A stretch of DNA of 64,000 nucleotides, taken from the NCBI RefSeq assembly GCF_003863365.1, contig NZ_RQXT01000013.1, forward strand, positions 1 through 64,000, written 5' to 3'. The stretch is from Mesorhizobium tamadayense. GTDB lineage: Bacteria; Pseudomonadota; Alphaproteobacteria; Rhizobiales; Rhizobiaceae. Of this stretch, positions 1 to 8,351 are shown piece by piece (position 1 is the first letter of the stretch; every line of letters begins with the position of its first letter). Both the position numbers and the translations under genes were made by a program. The notes under the pieces were generated by a model. It had not been told where the DNA came from, searched no databases, and worked only from the letters and a program-made list of their open reading frames with translations.

Positions 1-1
1 G

Positions 2-79
2 CCGATCTTCCAGGTTGCCGATTACGGTCTCGTCGGCGATCTCTTCGTCATCCTGCCGGAGTTGCAGAAGGCGCTTTGA
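2..79 (+). CDS. etfA: Electron transfer flavoprotein alpha subunit, C-terminal tail (partial)
   Basis: Only the last 25 codons lie in the window; the gene begins upstream of base 1. The readable residues include VADYGLVGDLF and end LPELQKAL. This is the conserved C-terminal stretch of EtfA, which contributes to FAD binding. EtfA pairs with EtfB to pass electrons from acyl-CoA and other dehydrogenases to ETF-ubiquinone oxidoreductase in the cytoplasm. The call rests on this short but characteristic motif. Nothing downstream appears functionally linked to it. Confidence 0.8.
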   Translation, partial: PIFQVADYGLVGDLFVILPELQKAL

Positions 80-155
80 CGATTACGGGGTCCGTCTGAG
101 GATCGGCCAGTCGAGGTTCTGGGCGCGATTGCGCATTTCGCTCGATGGAGCTAGA

Positions 156-270
156 GGCGCCGACCTAAAGGTGCATGGCCTGGAAGGGCTGCGTGTCTGC
201 GACCCATGCATCATGCCGTCAATTCCCCTACGCCAACGCGCCGAACAGGCGAGCGGCCGTCGACCTGCGT
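156..270 (+). pseudogene. GMC-family oxidoreductase C-terminal remnant
   Basis: The + strand reads ADLKVHGLEGLRV, then a residue pair, then IMPSIP. This matches the conserved flavin-binding C-terminus of GMC (choline/glucose dehydrogenase type) oxidoreductases, usually HGVEGLRVADASIMPSIP followed by NTNAPT. After MPSIP the frame slips, although an in-frame-shifted NAP triplet is still visible near 233-241. No upstream FAD domain is present, since etfA ends at 79. It is therefore a small decayed fragment and not a gene. The family call is from memory of the motif. Confidence 0.55.
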
Positions 271-374
271 GGCCGGCAAGCCGGCGCTTGCTCCTGCAGT
301 CTCCGCTCGGGAACGGAACGACGGTTCCACGCTTCGACGAAGCGTTAAGAGAGCCCGGGATCGCGTCTTGTCGG

Positions 375-413
375 TTGACAGTCAGGCGGCGCTATGAAAT
401 AACTAATTAGTTA
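375..413 (+). promoter_or_regulatory. Putative promoter with overlapping 14-bp palindromic operator
   Basis: A perfect -35 hexamer TTGACA lies at 375-380. Seventeen bases later comes AATAAC (398-403), a four-of-six match to a sigma-70 -10 box. A perfect palindrome, TAACTAATTAGTTA, covers 400-413 and so overlaps the -10 and probable start point. It lies 60-75 bp upstream of the first gene of the sugar operon (ATG 473). An operator in this position usually serves a repressor of the GntR, LacI or TetR type, but no such regulator gene is in the window. Confidence 0.5.
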
Positions 414-472
414 CAAACGAGCTGCCTCAGATAGCTTAATTGAATGAGCATGGCAGACGAAGGGGAGCAGAG

Positions 473-988
473 ATGATCAAGGTTCACGGCATCCAGCATA
501 TCGGCCTGACCGTGCCGGACATGGAAGAGGCAGTGCGTTTCTTTCAGACGATGTTCGGTGCGGTGACCGTCATGGAATGCGGCAGCGTCGACGTCGACGA
601 TACCTTCATGGCCCGCCGGTTGGGCGTGCCCCCTGGTCGCCGCATCAAGGACCAACGGGTCATTCGGTGCGGGAATGGCGGCAATCTTGAACTCTTCGAA
701 TATAGCGGCGAAGCCGAACCCGGCAAAATCAAACGCAACAGCGAAGTCGGCGCGTTTCATCTCGCTCTTGCCGTCGACGACGCAGTCGCTGCGGCCGATC
801 GCTTGCGCGCCGCGGGTGTCGACGTCCTGGAGGGGCCGACACTGATTTCATCGGGTCCGATGAAGGGCCTGACATGGGTCTATCTGCGGACGCCTTGGGG
901 CCAGTTTCTTGAATTGGTGAGCACGACCGGCCCGATGGGCTACGAGCAGGGCGGCGGTCCGAAAATGTGGTCTCCGATCGGCGAATAG
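473..988 (+). CDS. VOC (glyoxalase/bleomycin-resistance) family protein
   Basis: This 171-residue cytoplasmic protein begins IQHIGLTVPDMEEAVRFF, the typical first beta-alpha unit of the vicinal-oxygen-chelate fold. A second unit appears near residues 85-160 (FHLALAVDDAVAAADRL, then a WGQFLELV strand). Candidate metal ligands are the His of the first strand (QHIG), the His of FHLAL and the Glu of FLELV. ATG 473 was chosen because it follows AGGGGAG at a good distance; an in-frame TTG at 440 has no ribosome site. As first gene of a sugar ABC operon it may process or isomerise a substrate, but which one cannot be told from the sequence. Confidence 0.8.
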   Translation: MIKVHGIQHIGLTVPDMEEAVRFFQTMFGAVTVMECGSVDVDDTFMARRLGVPPGRRIKDQRVIRCGNGGNLELFEYSGEAEPGKIKRNSEVGAFHLALAVDDAVAAADRLRAAGVDVLEGPTLISSGPMKGLTWVYLRTPWGQFLELVSTTGPMGYEQGGGPKMWSPIGE

Positions 989-1109
989 CTGAAGACCAGA
1001 GGACCGGGCCATCTCTCTCGATGCTTGCGCTTGGGGAGCCCGATTTTTCGATCGGCAATCGCATCGGCAAGATTTTTTCTGCAACGCAAGCCAATGGAGG
1101 ATCAAGCTA

Positions 1110-2522
1110 ATGGTGCAATGGAAAACAATGGTCTGGGCAGCCAGTATGGCGACGCTTTTAGGCGGAACCGCCCTGGCTGATGACAAACCTTTCGCCGGGG
1201 TCGAGCTGAAAATGCTCGGCATAGGGGACACGTCCGTCACCCGTGTCGCGCCAATCGTCGGCGAATTCGAGAAGCAGACGGGGATAAAAGTCCATATCGA
1301 TCAACTCCCGTATCCCGGCCTCATCGACAAGATTGTGGTCGAGGCGAGCTCGAGCAGTCCGACATATCAACTGCTTTGGGTCGACAGCCCGTGGGTCGGT
1401 CTTTTGGGTGAAGCAGGGGCGTTGGAGGATATGACCGCCCGCGCCAAGCGTGATGCCAAGGAGATCGGGTTGGATGATATCATTCCAGTCCAACTGCAGG
1501 AAAACACCTGGCAGGGCAAGCTTCTCGCTTTCCCGGCTTCAGGCATGATCTGGATGCAGCAATATCGAGCTGATTTGCTCGAGAATGCTGATGAGCAGGC
1601 CAACTTCAAGAAGAAGTATGGCTATGACCTGGCGCCTGCCAAGACATGGGCTCAATATCGCGATATCGCGGAATTCTTCACACGCAAGAAAGGTGAGCTT
1701 GCCGGCGGCAAGCCGCTCGATTTCGACCTCTATGGCGCGAGCCAATCCTATAGCCGTGTCCAGGGTGCTATCACTCACGACTACTTTCCATTCATGCGCT
1801 CGTTCGGTGGTGATTACTGGGACCCGAAGACTGGGCTGTGCGCCATGACGAGTGACGCGCATGTCAAGGCCGCGGAGTACATGAAGTCCCTCATTCCGTT
1901 CAATCCGCCGGACTATCTCGGTCTGATGTGGGACATTCAGTCGGGCTTCATGGAGCGCGGTGAAGCTGCCGAGGCGGCCTACTGGAGCGTGCGTTCGGTA
2001 CGCCTGACGAACCCCAAGGAAGCGACGCTTGCTACGATTGGCAAGGCGGGTTTTGCAGAAAGTCCTGTATCTGACGCGGGGCCCCAGCCGACCTATACCG
2101 GCACCCTTGGCTTCGCCATAAATGCCAAGTCTTCGGACAAGGAAAAGGATGCCGCATGGGAGTTCATCAAGTGGGCGACCAGCGAAAAAATAATGAGGCG
2201 GTTCGCTGACGAGGGAAGCGGCGTCAGCCAGTTCCGCAAGTCGATCCTGTCTGACCCGGCGCTGCAGAAAAAATATCCCTACTACAAGGTGCTTCTCGAC
2301 AGCCAGGTCAATGCTCGCCGCCGCATCTTCCATCCCTTTTATCAGGATATGGAAGAGAACTTTGGTGTGGAGCTGAGCAAGTACATGGCAGGTGAAACGC
2401 CGACTGCTCTGGAAGCGCTTTCCAACGCATGCAATGCCGTCAACTCGCGGCTCTCGATCTTTCCGCTGGAACAGCGTCTGCGCTGGATTCAGGACGTACC
2501 GGCCGAGGTTCTTGCGAAGTAG
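1110..2522 (+). CDS. Sugar ABC transporter substrate-binding protein (CUT1 type)
   Basis: A 470-residue periplasmic binding protein with a clear Sec signal peptide (about residues 1-23, positive start, hydrophobic core, GGTALADD cleavage region). The mature part has the SBP family 1 pattern: GIGDTSVTRVAPIVGEFEK at the N-terminus, a VDSPWVGLL strand and a long mixed lobe ending in helices. Length is normal for CUT1 carbohydrate binders. It is the first transport gene of the operon, 121 bp after the VOC gene, and is followed by an intercistronic hairpin. Substrate is unknown; the adjacent dehydrogenase suggests a sugar or polyol. Confidence 0.9.
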   Translation: MVQWKTMVWAASMATLLGGTALADDKPFAGVELKMLGIGDTSVTRVAPIVGEFEKQTGIKVHIDQLPYPGLIDKIVVEASSSSPTYQLLWVDSPWVGLLGEAGALEDMTARAKRDAKEIGLDDIIPVQLQENTWQGKLLAFPASGMIWMQQYRADLLENADEQANFKKKYGYDLAPAKTWAQYRDIAEFFTRKKGELAGGKPLDFDLYGASQSYSRVQGAITHDYFPFMRSFGGDYWDPKTGLCAMTSDAHVKAAEYMKSLIPFNPPDYLGLMWDIQSGFMERGEAAEAAYWSVRSVRLTNPKEATLATIGKAGFAESPVSDAGPQPTYTGTLGFAINAKSSDKEKDAAWEFIKWATSEKIMRRFADEGSGVSQFRKSILSDPALQKKYPYYKVLLDSQVNARRRIFHPFYQDMEENFGVELSKYMAGETPTALEALSNACNAVNSRLSIFPLEQRLRWIQDVPAEVLAK

Positions 2523-2531
2523 TTGTGGTCT

Positions 2532-2563
2532 ACCCGCCCCGATCTTTCGCGGTCAGGGCGGGT
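2532..2563 (+). terminator. Intercistronic hairpin after the binding-protein gene
   Basis: ACCCGCCC (2532-2539) pairs perfectly with GGGCGGGT (2556-2563) across a 16-base loop. It sits 10 bp after the binding-protein stop and 32 bp before the permease start. No U-run follows, so it is more likely a partial terminator or an mRNA 3' stabiliser than a strong terminator. Such hairpins let binding proteins be made in excess of their permeases. Confidence 0.55.
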
Positions 2564-2594
2564 TCCTTCAAATGGGAGAGGGAGGAAGAGCCGT

Positions 2595-3488
2595 ATGAGC
2601 CACACTGCCGGCCGTAACCAGAGAATCGCGCTGATATTTCTTTTGCCAGCCGTCCTCATTCTGTTCGTCACGACCATCTACCCGATGGTCTACGCGTTGT
2701 GGCTGAGCTTTCGCAATTACGACCTTTCCAAGCCCTTCATCCCGCGAATTTTCGTCGGACTTGCCAACTATCTCGAGATCCTGACGTCGCAGGCATTCTT
2801 CCATGCGCTGCTGACGACGTTCAAGCTGATGGCGATGACGTTGTCCGTACAGCTTGTGCTTGGGGTGGGGATTGCCCTGCTCGTGACCCAGAAGTTGCCC
2901 GGCATGGCGGTGGCAAGAACATTGCTGCTTATCCCGATGATGATTTCGCCAGTCGTCGTTGGGTTGGTCTGGCTCTTCCTCTATTTTCCCGAGCTAGGCT
3001 ATCTCAACTATTTCATCGGTCTCGTTGGCCTGGGGCCCGTACCTTGGATTACCAGCACCCGCTGGGCGCTCACCGCCATAGCGATCGCCGATATCTGGCA
3101 GTGGACGCCCTTCATCATGATGGGTACCGCTGCGGCGTTGCAGAGCCTTTCGCCGGAACCTTATGAGGCCGCACGCATAGACGGCAATTCGCGTTGGGAT
3201 GTGTTCCGCTACGTGACATTACCGCAGCTCAAGCCAGTTCTCATAAGCTTGCTATTCCTGCGTGCCATCGACGCCTTCAAAATTTACGACATCATCTACG
3301 TGCTGACAAAAGGCGGGCCGGGCGACGCGACCGAGGTCATGTCGCTTTACATATATCGGCAAAGTTTCACCTTCTGGCGCATGGGCGTCGGGGCGGCTGC
3401 GTCTTTTGTGTCGCTCATCATTATCACTGTCCTGATCACATTCTTTTTCAAGTCCATGCAGCGCAGCCAGGTCACTCAGGCGCGGTGA
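2595..3488 (+). CDS. Sugar ABC transporter permease 1 (MalF/UgpA type)
   Basis: A 297-residue inner-membrane permease with six predicted hydrophobic segments, starting with LIFLLPAVLILFVTTIYPMVY near residue 13. The cytoplasmic EAA loop, which docks on the ATPase, is readable as YEAARIDGNSRWDVFRYVTLP near residues 195-215. ATG 2595 was chosen because it follows GGAGGAAGAG; the open frame continues upstream to 2523 without a ribosome site. It forms the channel heterodimer with the next gene, 14 bp downstream. Confidence 0.9.
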   Translation: MSHTAGRNQRIALIFLLPAVLILFVTTIYPMVYALWLSFRNYDLSKPFIPRIFVGLANYLEILTSQAFFHALLTTFKLMAMTLSVQLVLGVGIALLVTQKLPGMAVARTLLLIPMMISPVVVGLVWLFLYFPELGYLNYFIGLVGLGPVPWITSTRWALTAIAIADIWQWTPFIMMGTAAALQSLSPEPYEAARIDGNSRWDVFRYVTLPQLKPVLISLLFLRAIDAFKIYDIIYVLTKGGPGDATEVMSLYIYRQSFTFWRMGVGAAASFVSLIIITVLITFFFKSMQRSQVTQAR

Positions 3489-3502
3489 GGGGGGAAATCG
3501 CC

Positions 3503-4327
3503 ATGACATCGAGTGTTCGCGAAAAGCTTCTCGTCTACCTGCTGCTAAGCGTCGTGCTCATTATTTTCATGACGCCGATCTATCTGATCCTGGTGTCCTC
3601 GCTGAAGCCGGCCGCGCTCATGTTTTCCAAACCGCCAGCCTTCATCTTCACGCCGACGCTCGACAACTATTATGACCTCTTCACGATGCGGCCGTTTCAC
3701 CTGCAAATCCTGAACAGCCTGATCGTGGCGCTTGGTTCGACCGCTTTCAGCCTCACCGTTGGGACGCTCGCCGCCTATGCCATCTCGCGCATCAAGAGCA
3801 GATGGATCAACGATGTAGCTTTCTGGATCCTGTCGATGCGCATGTTTCCGCCCATCGCGGTCGTAGTTCCCTACTACATCATCTTCCAGTCGCTCGGCCT
3901 GCTTGACACGCCGCTGGCTCTCATAATCGTCTACTCAACTTTCAACATCCCGCTCACTGTTTGGCTGATGAAAGGATTTTTCGACGAGGTGCCGGAGGCG
4001 CTGGAGGAGGCGGCCCAGGTCGACGGTCACGGCGTGTTCGCGACCTTTCTTTACGTGACCCTTCCGCTGACGGCTCCCGGGCTCGCCGTGTCCGCGGTGT
4101 TCTGTTTCATCTTCTCATGGAACGAGTTTCTGTTCGCGCTGATGCTGACGGGATCGAAAGCCCAGACTGTGACGGTGGCGGTCATGTCCTTCTGGTCGAG
4201 CGATGCGGTCCAGTGGGGCCGCATCATGGCGGGGTCTTTAGTCGTCCTCGTTCCAGGCGTGATCTTTGTTCTCACCTGCCAGCGCTGGCTCGTGAAGGGC
4301 CTGACCATGGGGTCGGTCAAGGGATGA
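3503..4327 (+). CDS. Sugar ABC transporter permease 2 (MalG/UgpE type)
   Basis: A 274-residue inner-membrane permease. The first membrane segment is LLVYLLLSVVLIIFMTPIYL near residue 9, and the EAA loop reads LEEAAQVDGHGVFATF near residue 170, as in MalG-type subunits. ATG 3503 follows a GAGGGGGGAA ribosome site. The open frame extends far upstream in the shadow of permease 1, but the homology begins here. It pairs with the preceding permease and with the ATPase 37 bp downstream. Confidence 0.9.
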   Translation: MTSSVREKLLVYLLLSVVLIIFMTPIYLILVSSLKPAALMFSKPPAFIFTPTLDNYYDLFTMRPFHLQILNSLIVALGSTAFSLTVGTLAAYAISRIKSRWINDVAFWILSMRMFPPIAVVVPYYIIFQSLGLLDTPLALIIVYSTFNIPLTVWLMKGFFDEVPEALEEAAQVDGHGVFATFLYVTLPLTAPGLAVSAVFCFIFSWNEFLFALMLTGSKAQTVTVAVMSFWSSDAVQWGRIMAGSLVVLVPGVIFVLTCQRWLVKGLTMGSVKG

Positions 4328-4364
4328 GTGCGATACCGGCAATCAATTCCAGAGGAGGACGTCA

Positions 4365-5531
4365 ATGTCGTCGGTGACGTTGCGAAATGTGGTCAAGCGA
4401 TATGGCCAAGTCGAAGTTGTGCACGGTATCGACCTGGCCGTCGAGGAGGGCGAGTTCGTCGTCCTGCTTGGCCCCTCAGGCTGCGGCAAGACCACCACCC
4501 TTCGCATGGTCGCCGGACTTGAGGACATTTCGGGCGGCGAACTTGAGATCGCGGGCCGCCGGGTGAATGATGTCCAGCCAAAGGACCGGCAGATCGCGAT
4601 GGTCTTCCAGAACTATGCGCTCTACCCACATATGACCGTCCGCCAGAACATGGAGTTCGCGCTAAAGCCGCAAAGACTCTCCGCGACTGAAGCGGAAGGT
4701 CGTATCGGCGAAGCTGCGCGTATTCTCGGCCTCGAACCGCTCCTGGCGCGAAAACCCTCACAGCTTTCAGGCGGCCAGCGGCAGCGCGTCGCCATGGCGC
4801 GCGCAATGGTGCGAACGCCGAAGGTTTTCTTGTTCGACGAGCCGCTTTCCAATCTTGACGCAAAGCTGCGCACGCAGGTGCGCGTGGAGATTGCGAAGCT
4901 ACACAAACGGCTTGGCACCACGATCCTTTATGTCACCCACGACCAGATCGAGGCGATGACACTGGCCGACAAGATCGTCATCATGAAGGATGGCCGCATA
5001 GAACAGATCGGGTCGCCGGAGGAGGTTTTCTCGCTGCCGCGCAATCTGTTCGTCGCCAGCTTCATCGGCAGTCCCGCGATGAACCTCATGCCGGGTGTCG
5101 TAGCGGCTTCTGGCGGGGGGGCAGCGCTTACCTGTGGCTCATTGCAGATTCCGGCACCAAACGCTCTGAGTCGGGTCCTCAAAACGGCACAGCAGGTCAC
5201 CATTGGGGTGCGACCATCTGACATCCGGCTGGTGAGTAGCGACGCCGCGACGACCTCTTATGACGCCTCGATCGAGGTCGTCGAATATCTCGGCACAGAG
5301 GCACTGCTAAACCTCAGCGCGGGCGGGCAGGCGCTTGTGGCGCAGGTACCTGCGTCGGACAGGCCCACCGCCGGGCAGCAAAATGTCCGCATCGCTTTTG
5401 ATCCCGACAGACTGCACATCTTTGACACACAAAGCGGGCAGGCCATTCGGCCCGGAGATTGCGGTCACGTCGAATCCATTGGAGGACGCCATGGGACGAG
5501 AGATCGTCTTCACCGGGAAGCGCAAGTTTGA
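4365..5531 (+). CDS. Sugar ABC transporter ATP-binding protein (UgpC/MalK type)
   Basis: A 388-residue ATPase energising the two permeases. Walker A GPSGCGKTT is near residues 36-44, signature LSGGQRQR near 133, Walker B VFLFDEPLS near 155 and the H-loop THDQIEAM near 188. A regulatory C-terminal TOBE region follows (about 235-360). It starts after an AGAGGAGG site. Members normally end soon after the strand read here as LHIFDTQSGQAI; this one runs about 25 residues further and overlaps the next gene by 41 bp. The extra tail is probably unimportant, or a small indel has removed the original stop. Confidence 0.92.
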   Translation: MSSVTLRNVVKRYGQVEVVHGIDLAVEEGEFVVLLGPSGCGKTTTLRMVAGLEDISGGELEIAGRRVNDVQPKDRQIAMVFQNYALYPHMTVRQNMEFALKPQRLSATEAEGRIGEAARILGLEPLLARKPSQLSGGQRQRVAMARAMVRTPKVFLFDEPLSNLDAKLRTQVRVEIAKLHKRLGTTILYVTHDQIEAMTLADKIVIMKDGRIEQIGSPEEVFSLPRNLFVASFIGSPAMNLMPGVVAASGGGAALTCGSLQIPAPNALSRVLKTAQQVTIGVRPSDIRLVSSDAATTSYDASIEVVEYLGTEALLNLSAGGQALVAQVPASDRPTAGQQNVRIAFDPDRLHIFDTQSGQAIRPGDCGHVESIGGRHGTRDRLHREAQV

Positions 5532-6489
5532 ACTAGCAGATTACGACGACACTCCAACCGCGCCAAATGAAGTACGTGGTCCAACATTGGTGACCCTGGT
5601 TAGCCCTGGCACCGAACTTGCGTGGGCCGATGGCGGCGATTTCCCAGTTCGTCCAGGCTATGCCGCTGTGTTCGAGGCCGAGGAGATCGGCTCGGCCGTC
5701 TCCGGTATCAAGCCGGGCGACCGGCTGCTATGCATGGGCGCCCACCGGTCAACCCAGAGGTGCGATGCGCGCTACGTACTCAAGCTTCCTGATGGTATGA
5801 CGCCAGAGAAAGCGGTCGTGGCTCGCCTGATGGGAGTGGCGATGACCACGCTAATGACCACGACGGCGCGGCCCGGCGACAAGGTCATCGTCTGCGGCGC
5901 CGGTCCTATCGGCTACCTGGCAGCGCACCAGTGCCGGATCGCCGGTTACGAGGTTACCGTTGTCGAGCCAGATGAAAAACGGCGGGCTCAAGCGCTACGG
6001 TCGGGCATCCTCAACACGCTCCCAACTATGCCGGTAGGCGATCCGGCCTATGTCGGCTCGGTCGCTCTTGTGATCGATTGCTCGGGACATGAACGGGCAG
6101 TGCTCGACGGCTGCAAAGTTGTGCGAAAGCGCGGCGAGGTCGTGTTGGTCGGTGTGCCGTGGAAGGCGAATACGGCCATTTTGGCGCAAGAGATACTCCA
6201 CGCAGTGTTCTTCAATTTCGTAGTTTTACGCAGCGGCTGGGAATGGGAAGTTCCGATCCTTGCCCGTAGCTTCGTGTGGGAGGAACTTTACGAGGGGTAC
6301 AACAACGCCTCGCATAGCACCTTTACCGGCCTGGCCAAGGCGCTGAAATGGTTATCGGAAGGACGTATCCCGGTGGACGGCTTGGTCCGCGGCTTGGATC
6401 CCAGTGACCCGTCTGCTGTCTATGGCGCGCTGCTCAACAGAGAGATCGATGAACCGTTCGTGGTGCTCGACTGGGCCGTGTCACGGTGA
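5491..6489 (+). CDS. Medium-chain dehydrogenase/reductase, last gene of the sugar operon
   Basis: A 332-residue MDR-superfamily oxidoreductase. The nucleotide-binding motif VCGAGPIGYLAAHQ (GxGxxG) is near residue 135, followed by an acidic residue in VVEPDEK that suggests NAD(H). The GHE catalytic-zinc motif of classic zinc alcohol dehydrogenases is not seen: the N-terminal half runs RPGYAAVFEAEEIG with no Cys/His ligand set. It may therefore be a zinc-independent member. ATG 5491 follows TTGGAGGACGCC, a strong site inside the ATPase 3' end. The position argues that it oxidises the imported sugar or polyol. Confidence 0.8.
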   Translation: MGREIVFTGKRKFELADYDDTPTAPNEVRGPTLVTLVSPGTELAWADGGDFPVRPGYAAVFEAEEIGSAVSGIKPGDRLLCMGAHRSTQRCDARYVLKLPDGMTPEKAVVARLMGVAMTTLMTTTARPGDKVIVCGAGPIGYLAAHQCRIAGYEVTVVEPDEKRRAQALRSGILNTLPTMPVGDPAYVGSVALVIDCSGHERAVLDGCKVVRKRGEVVLVGVPWKANTAILAQEILHAVFFNFVVLRSGWEWEVPILARSFVWEELYEGYNNASHSTFTGLAKALKWLSEGRIPVDGLVRGLDPSDPSAVYGALLNREIDEPFVVLDWAVSR

Positions 6490-6536
6490 ATGGCGCCTAA
6501 TATCGCTGCCACTGAAAGCGACAGAGGCACAAGCAC

Positions 6537-6692
6537 TTAAGCCATCGCAATCCTGGTTGAGCACACCGCATGAAAAAGGGTTGATCCGCCGCTCCGTCGG
6601 GCGTCACGCCGCTTGAGGGGGGCCTTCACGTCGATGTCATTGAGCGCATAGATGGCCGACTTTTCGGAATCGTACTTCTTGGGCCAAATCAC
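6537..6692 (-). pseudogene. SRPBCC-family N-terminal fragment
   Basis: Reading the minus strand from GTG 6692 gives WPKKYDSEKSAIYALNDIDV followed by KAP. This resembles the start of SRPBCC (polyketide-cyclase/START-fold) proteins of about 150 residues. After about 28 residues the similarity is lost, and the frame ends at 6537 after 51 codons. It begins 16 bp after the reductase gene on the same strand, so it was probably once co-transcribed with it. The rest of the gene is missing, presumably deleted. The family call is from motif memory. Confidence 0.45.
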
Positions 6693-6707
6693 ACGGTCGT
6701 AGATCGA

Positions 6708-7307
6708 TTACTGCTCCTTCTTGAACAAATCCTGGAAGACGAGCTGGCCCCAAGTGCGGCCGCGTGCATGCACCAGCGCGCCACCCTCGTTGAGCTTTCC
6801 CAGTTCGACGGGTGCGAATCCCAGTAGTTTGGCCAAGGCCGCCACGGGAGCGGTCGCGTCCTCGTCGTCGCTCGATAGAAAGACGACCCGGTGGCCGCCT
6901 TCGACGACCGGATCGGCAGCCAGGGTGGCCGCAACCAGGTGATTGAAACCTTTCACGAACTTGGCGCCGGTGAACGACTTCGCAACGAAGGCGGAGGACG
7001 GGAGACCGTCCAGGTCCTCAAGGGGAACTAACGCGTTCATCGCGTCGATGACCGTCTTGCCTTTCCAGCTCGGCAGGGCCTTCGCAACCTCGCGATGCTC
7101 CCCGAACGGGACCGCCAAGATGATTGTGTCGGCCTCGAGTGCATCCCGCAGCGACTTGGCGACGACCGTGGGTCCAATCGCCCGAGCCTGCGGCGCCAAC
7201 GCCTCGGGCGCCCGGCGGCTCGCGACGGTCACGTCGATGTTTTTACGGGCGAAGGCGTGGGCGAGGGCCTGGCCTATCTTACCGAATCCTACAATCGCAT
7301 AGCTCAT
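6708..7307 (-). CDS. NADPH-dependent F420 reductase-like oxidoreductase
   Basis: A 199-residue protein opening with a Rossmann motif, YAIVGFGKIGQALAHAF (GxGxxG), then VASRR, where the basic residues after strand 2 point to NADP(H). The order of strands (TIILAVPFGEH, KTVIDAMNAL, VKGFNHL) matches the F420-oxidoreductase/NAD-binding_10 family. Such stand-alone proteins reduce small quinone-like or flavin-like substrates; the true substrate is unknown. It lies 41 bp downstream of the SDR gene on the same strand, opposite a LysR regulator, and probably forms a two-gene operon with it. Confidence 0.82.
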   Translation of the reverse strand: MSYAIVGFGKIGQALAHAFARKNIDVTVASRRAPEALAPQARAIGPTVVAKSLRDALEADTIILAVPFGEHREVAKALPSWKGKTVIDAMNALVPLEDLDGLPSSAFVAKSFTGAKFVKGFNHLVAATLAADPVVEGGHRVVFLSSDDEDATAPVAALAKLLGFAPVELGKLNEGGALVHARGRTWGQLVFQDLFKKEQ

Positions 7308-7348
7308 AATACTTCTCCGATCCGTGTTGATATTGATTCCCCCACCTT

Positions 7349-8083
7349 TCAGATGGCCGAGAGGCCGCCGTCGACAGACAACTCCACCCCATTCACGAAG
7401 CTCGAATCGTCTGAAGCAAGAAATACCGCGGCCGCAGCAATTTCCTCAGGACGCCCCATCTTTCCCCGCGGGATCACGGATTCGAACATCCGCTTCGCCT
7501 CCTCGGTTAGAACCTGGTCCTGCATCGGTGTGGCGATCGGCCCCGGGCTCAGCACGTTCACCCGGATATTCCTGCCCTTCAGTTCGTTGAGCCACCCGCG
7601 TGCGAATGCGAGCAACGCCGCCTTGCTCGCCGCATACACGCTGAAACCAGGAAAACCTTTGATCGAAGCAACTGACCCGGTCATGAAGATCGATCCGCCA
7701 TCGTTGAACAACGGCAACGCCTTCTGAACCGCAAACAGCGTGCCGCGCGCATTCAGGTTGAAGGCCGCATCGAAGTGCTGCTCGGTAATCTCGCCCAGTG
7801 GGACGGCTTCGCCCATGCCGGCGCTCGCGTACAGGACGTCGATCTTGCCCTTTACCCGCTTGACTGTATCGAACAGGCGGTCGAGGTCGTCGAGATTGGA
7901 CGCGTCGCCGCGCACGCCGGTCACGTTCCGGCCGATCAGCTTGACGGCCTCGTCCAGCGCCTCCTGTCTCCGGCCGGTGATGAAAACATAGGCGCCTTCT
8001 TCAACGAACCGCCTGGCGCTCGCCAGCGCCATGCCGCTCGATCCACCCGTGATGACCGCAATCTTACCCTCAAGCTTTCCCAT
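7349..8083 (-). CDS. SDR-family short-chain dehydrogenase/reductase
   Basis: A 244-residue classical SDR. The cofactor motif is AVITGGSSGMALASA near residue 8 (TGxxxGxA-type, with Met-Ala in place of the usual Ile-Gly). A tyrosine-lysine catalytic pair is readable as YAASKAA near residue 150, with serine in the preceding GSVAS strand. ITGRRQEA after strand 2 suggests NADP(H). ATG 8083 follows AAAGGAGAAG; the frame is open to 8371, but no homology or ribosome site supports that. It is transcribed away from the LysR gene and is a likely target of it. Confidence 0.88.
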   Translation of the reverse strand: MGKLEGKIAVITGGSSGMALASARRFVEEGAYVFITGRRQEALDEAVKLIGRNVTGVRGDASNLDDLDRLFDTVKRVKGKIDVLYASAGMGEAVPLGEITEQHFDAAFNLNARGTLFAVQKALPLFNDGGSIFMTGSVASIKGFPGFSVYAASKAALLAFARGWLNELKGRNIRVNVLSPGPIATPMQDQVLTEEAKRMFESVIPRGKMGRPEEIAAAAVFLASDDSSFVNGVELSVDGGLSAI

Positions 8084-8351
8084 GACTTCTCCTTTCGTGG
8101 TGTCGGGACAGCATCTGCCTCCGAGAACCTCGAAATGGGTCCGCCGGCGTCCGTTGTTGAGTGCGGAAGCGCGCACATCGGTGGTGCGAAATCGATCCGG
8201 CTGGACGACTGACGCCAGCCGCGACGATCGGTGTCCGCCGTTCGGAATTGGGCCGCGCTCGTCGACATAGGCTATGATGACCGCCCGTACCGCTGTTCGA
8301 TGTGTTAGATACGGGCTTTGGAAGGCGCACCGCGCGGTGCCGGATTGCACC
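8084..8351. promoter_or_regulatory. Divergent promoter region between SDR and LysR genes
   Basis: This 268-bp gap separates divergently transcribed SDR and LysR genes. In LysR systems this spacer normally carries both promoters and the regulator's T-N11-A binding site. I could not pick one box with confidence by eye. No credible gene lies inside; the open frames crossing it are upstream extensions of the flanking genes. Confidence 0.5.

Noticed and set aside
15..410. 131-codon plus-strand frame before the sugar operon
   Set aside because: Only its middle resembles a GMC oxidoreductase tail; the start lies inside etfA and the rest is unlike protein. Reported as a remnant only.
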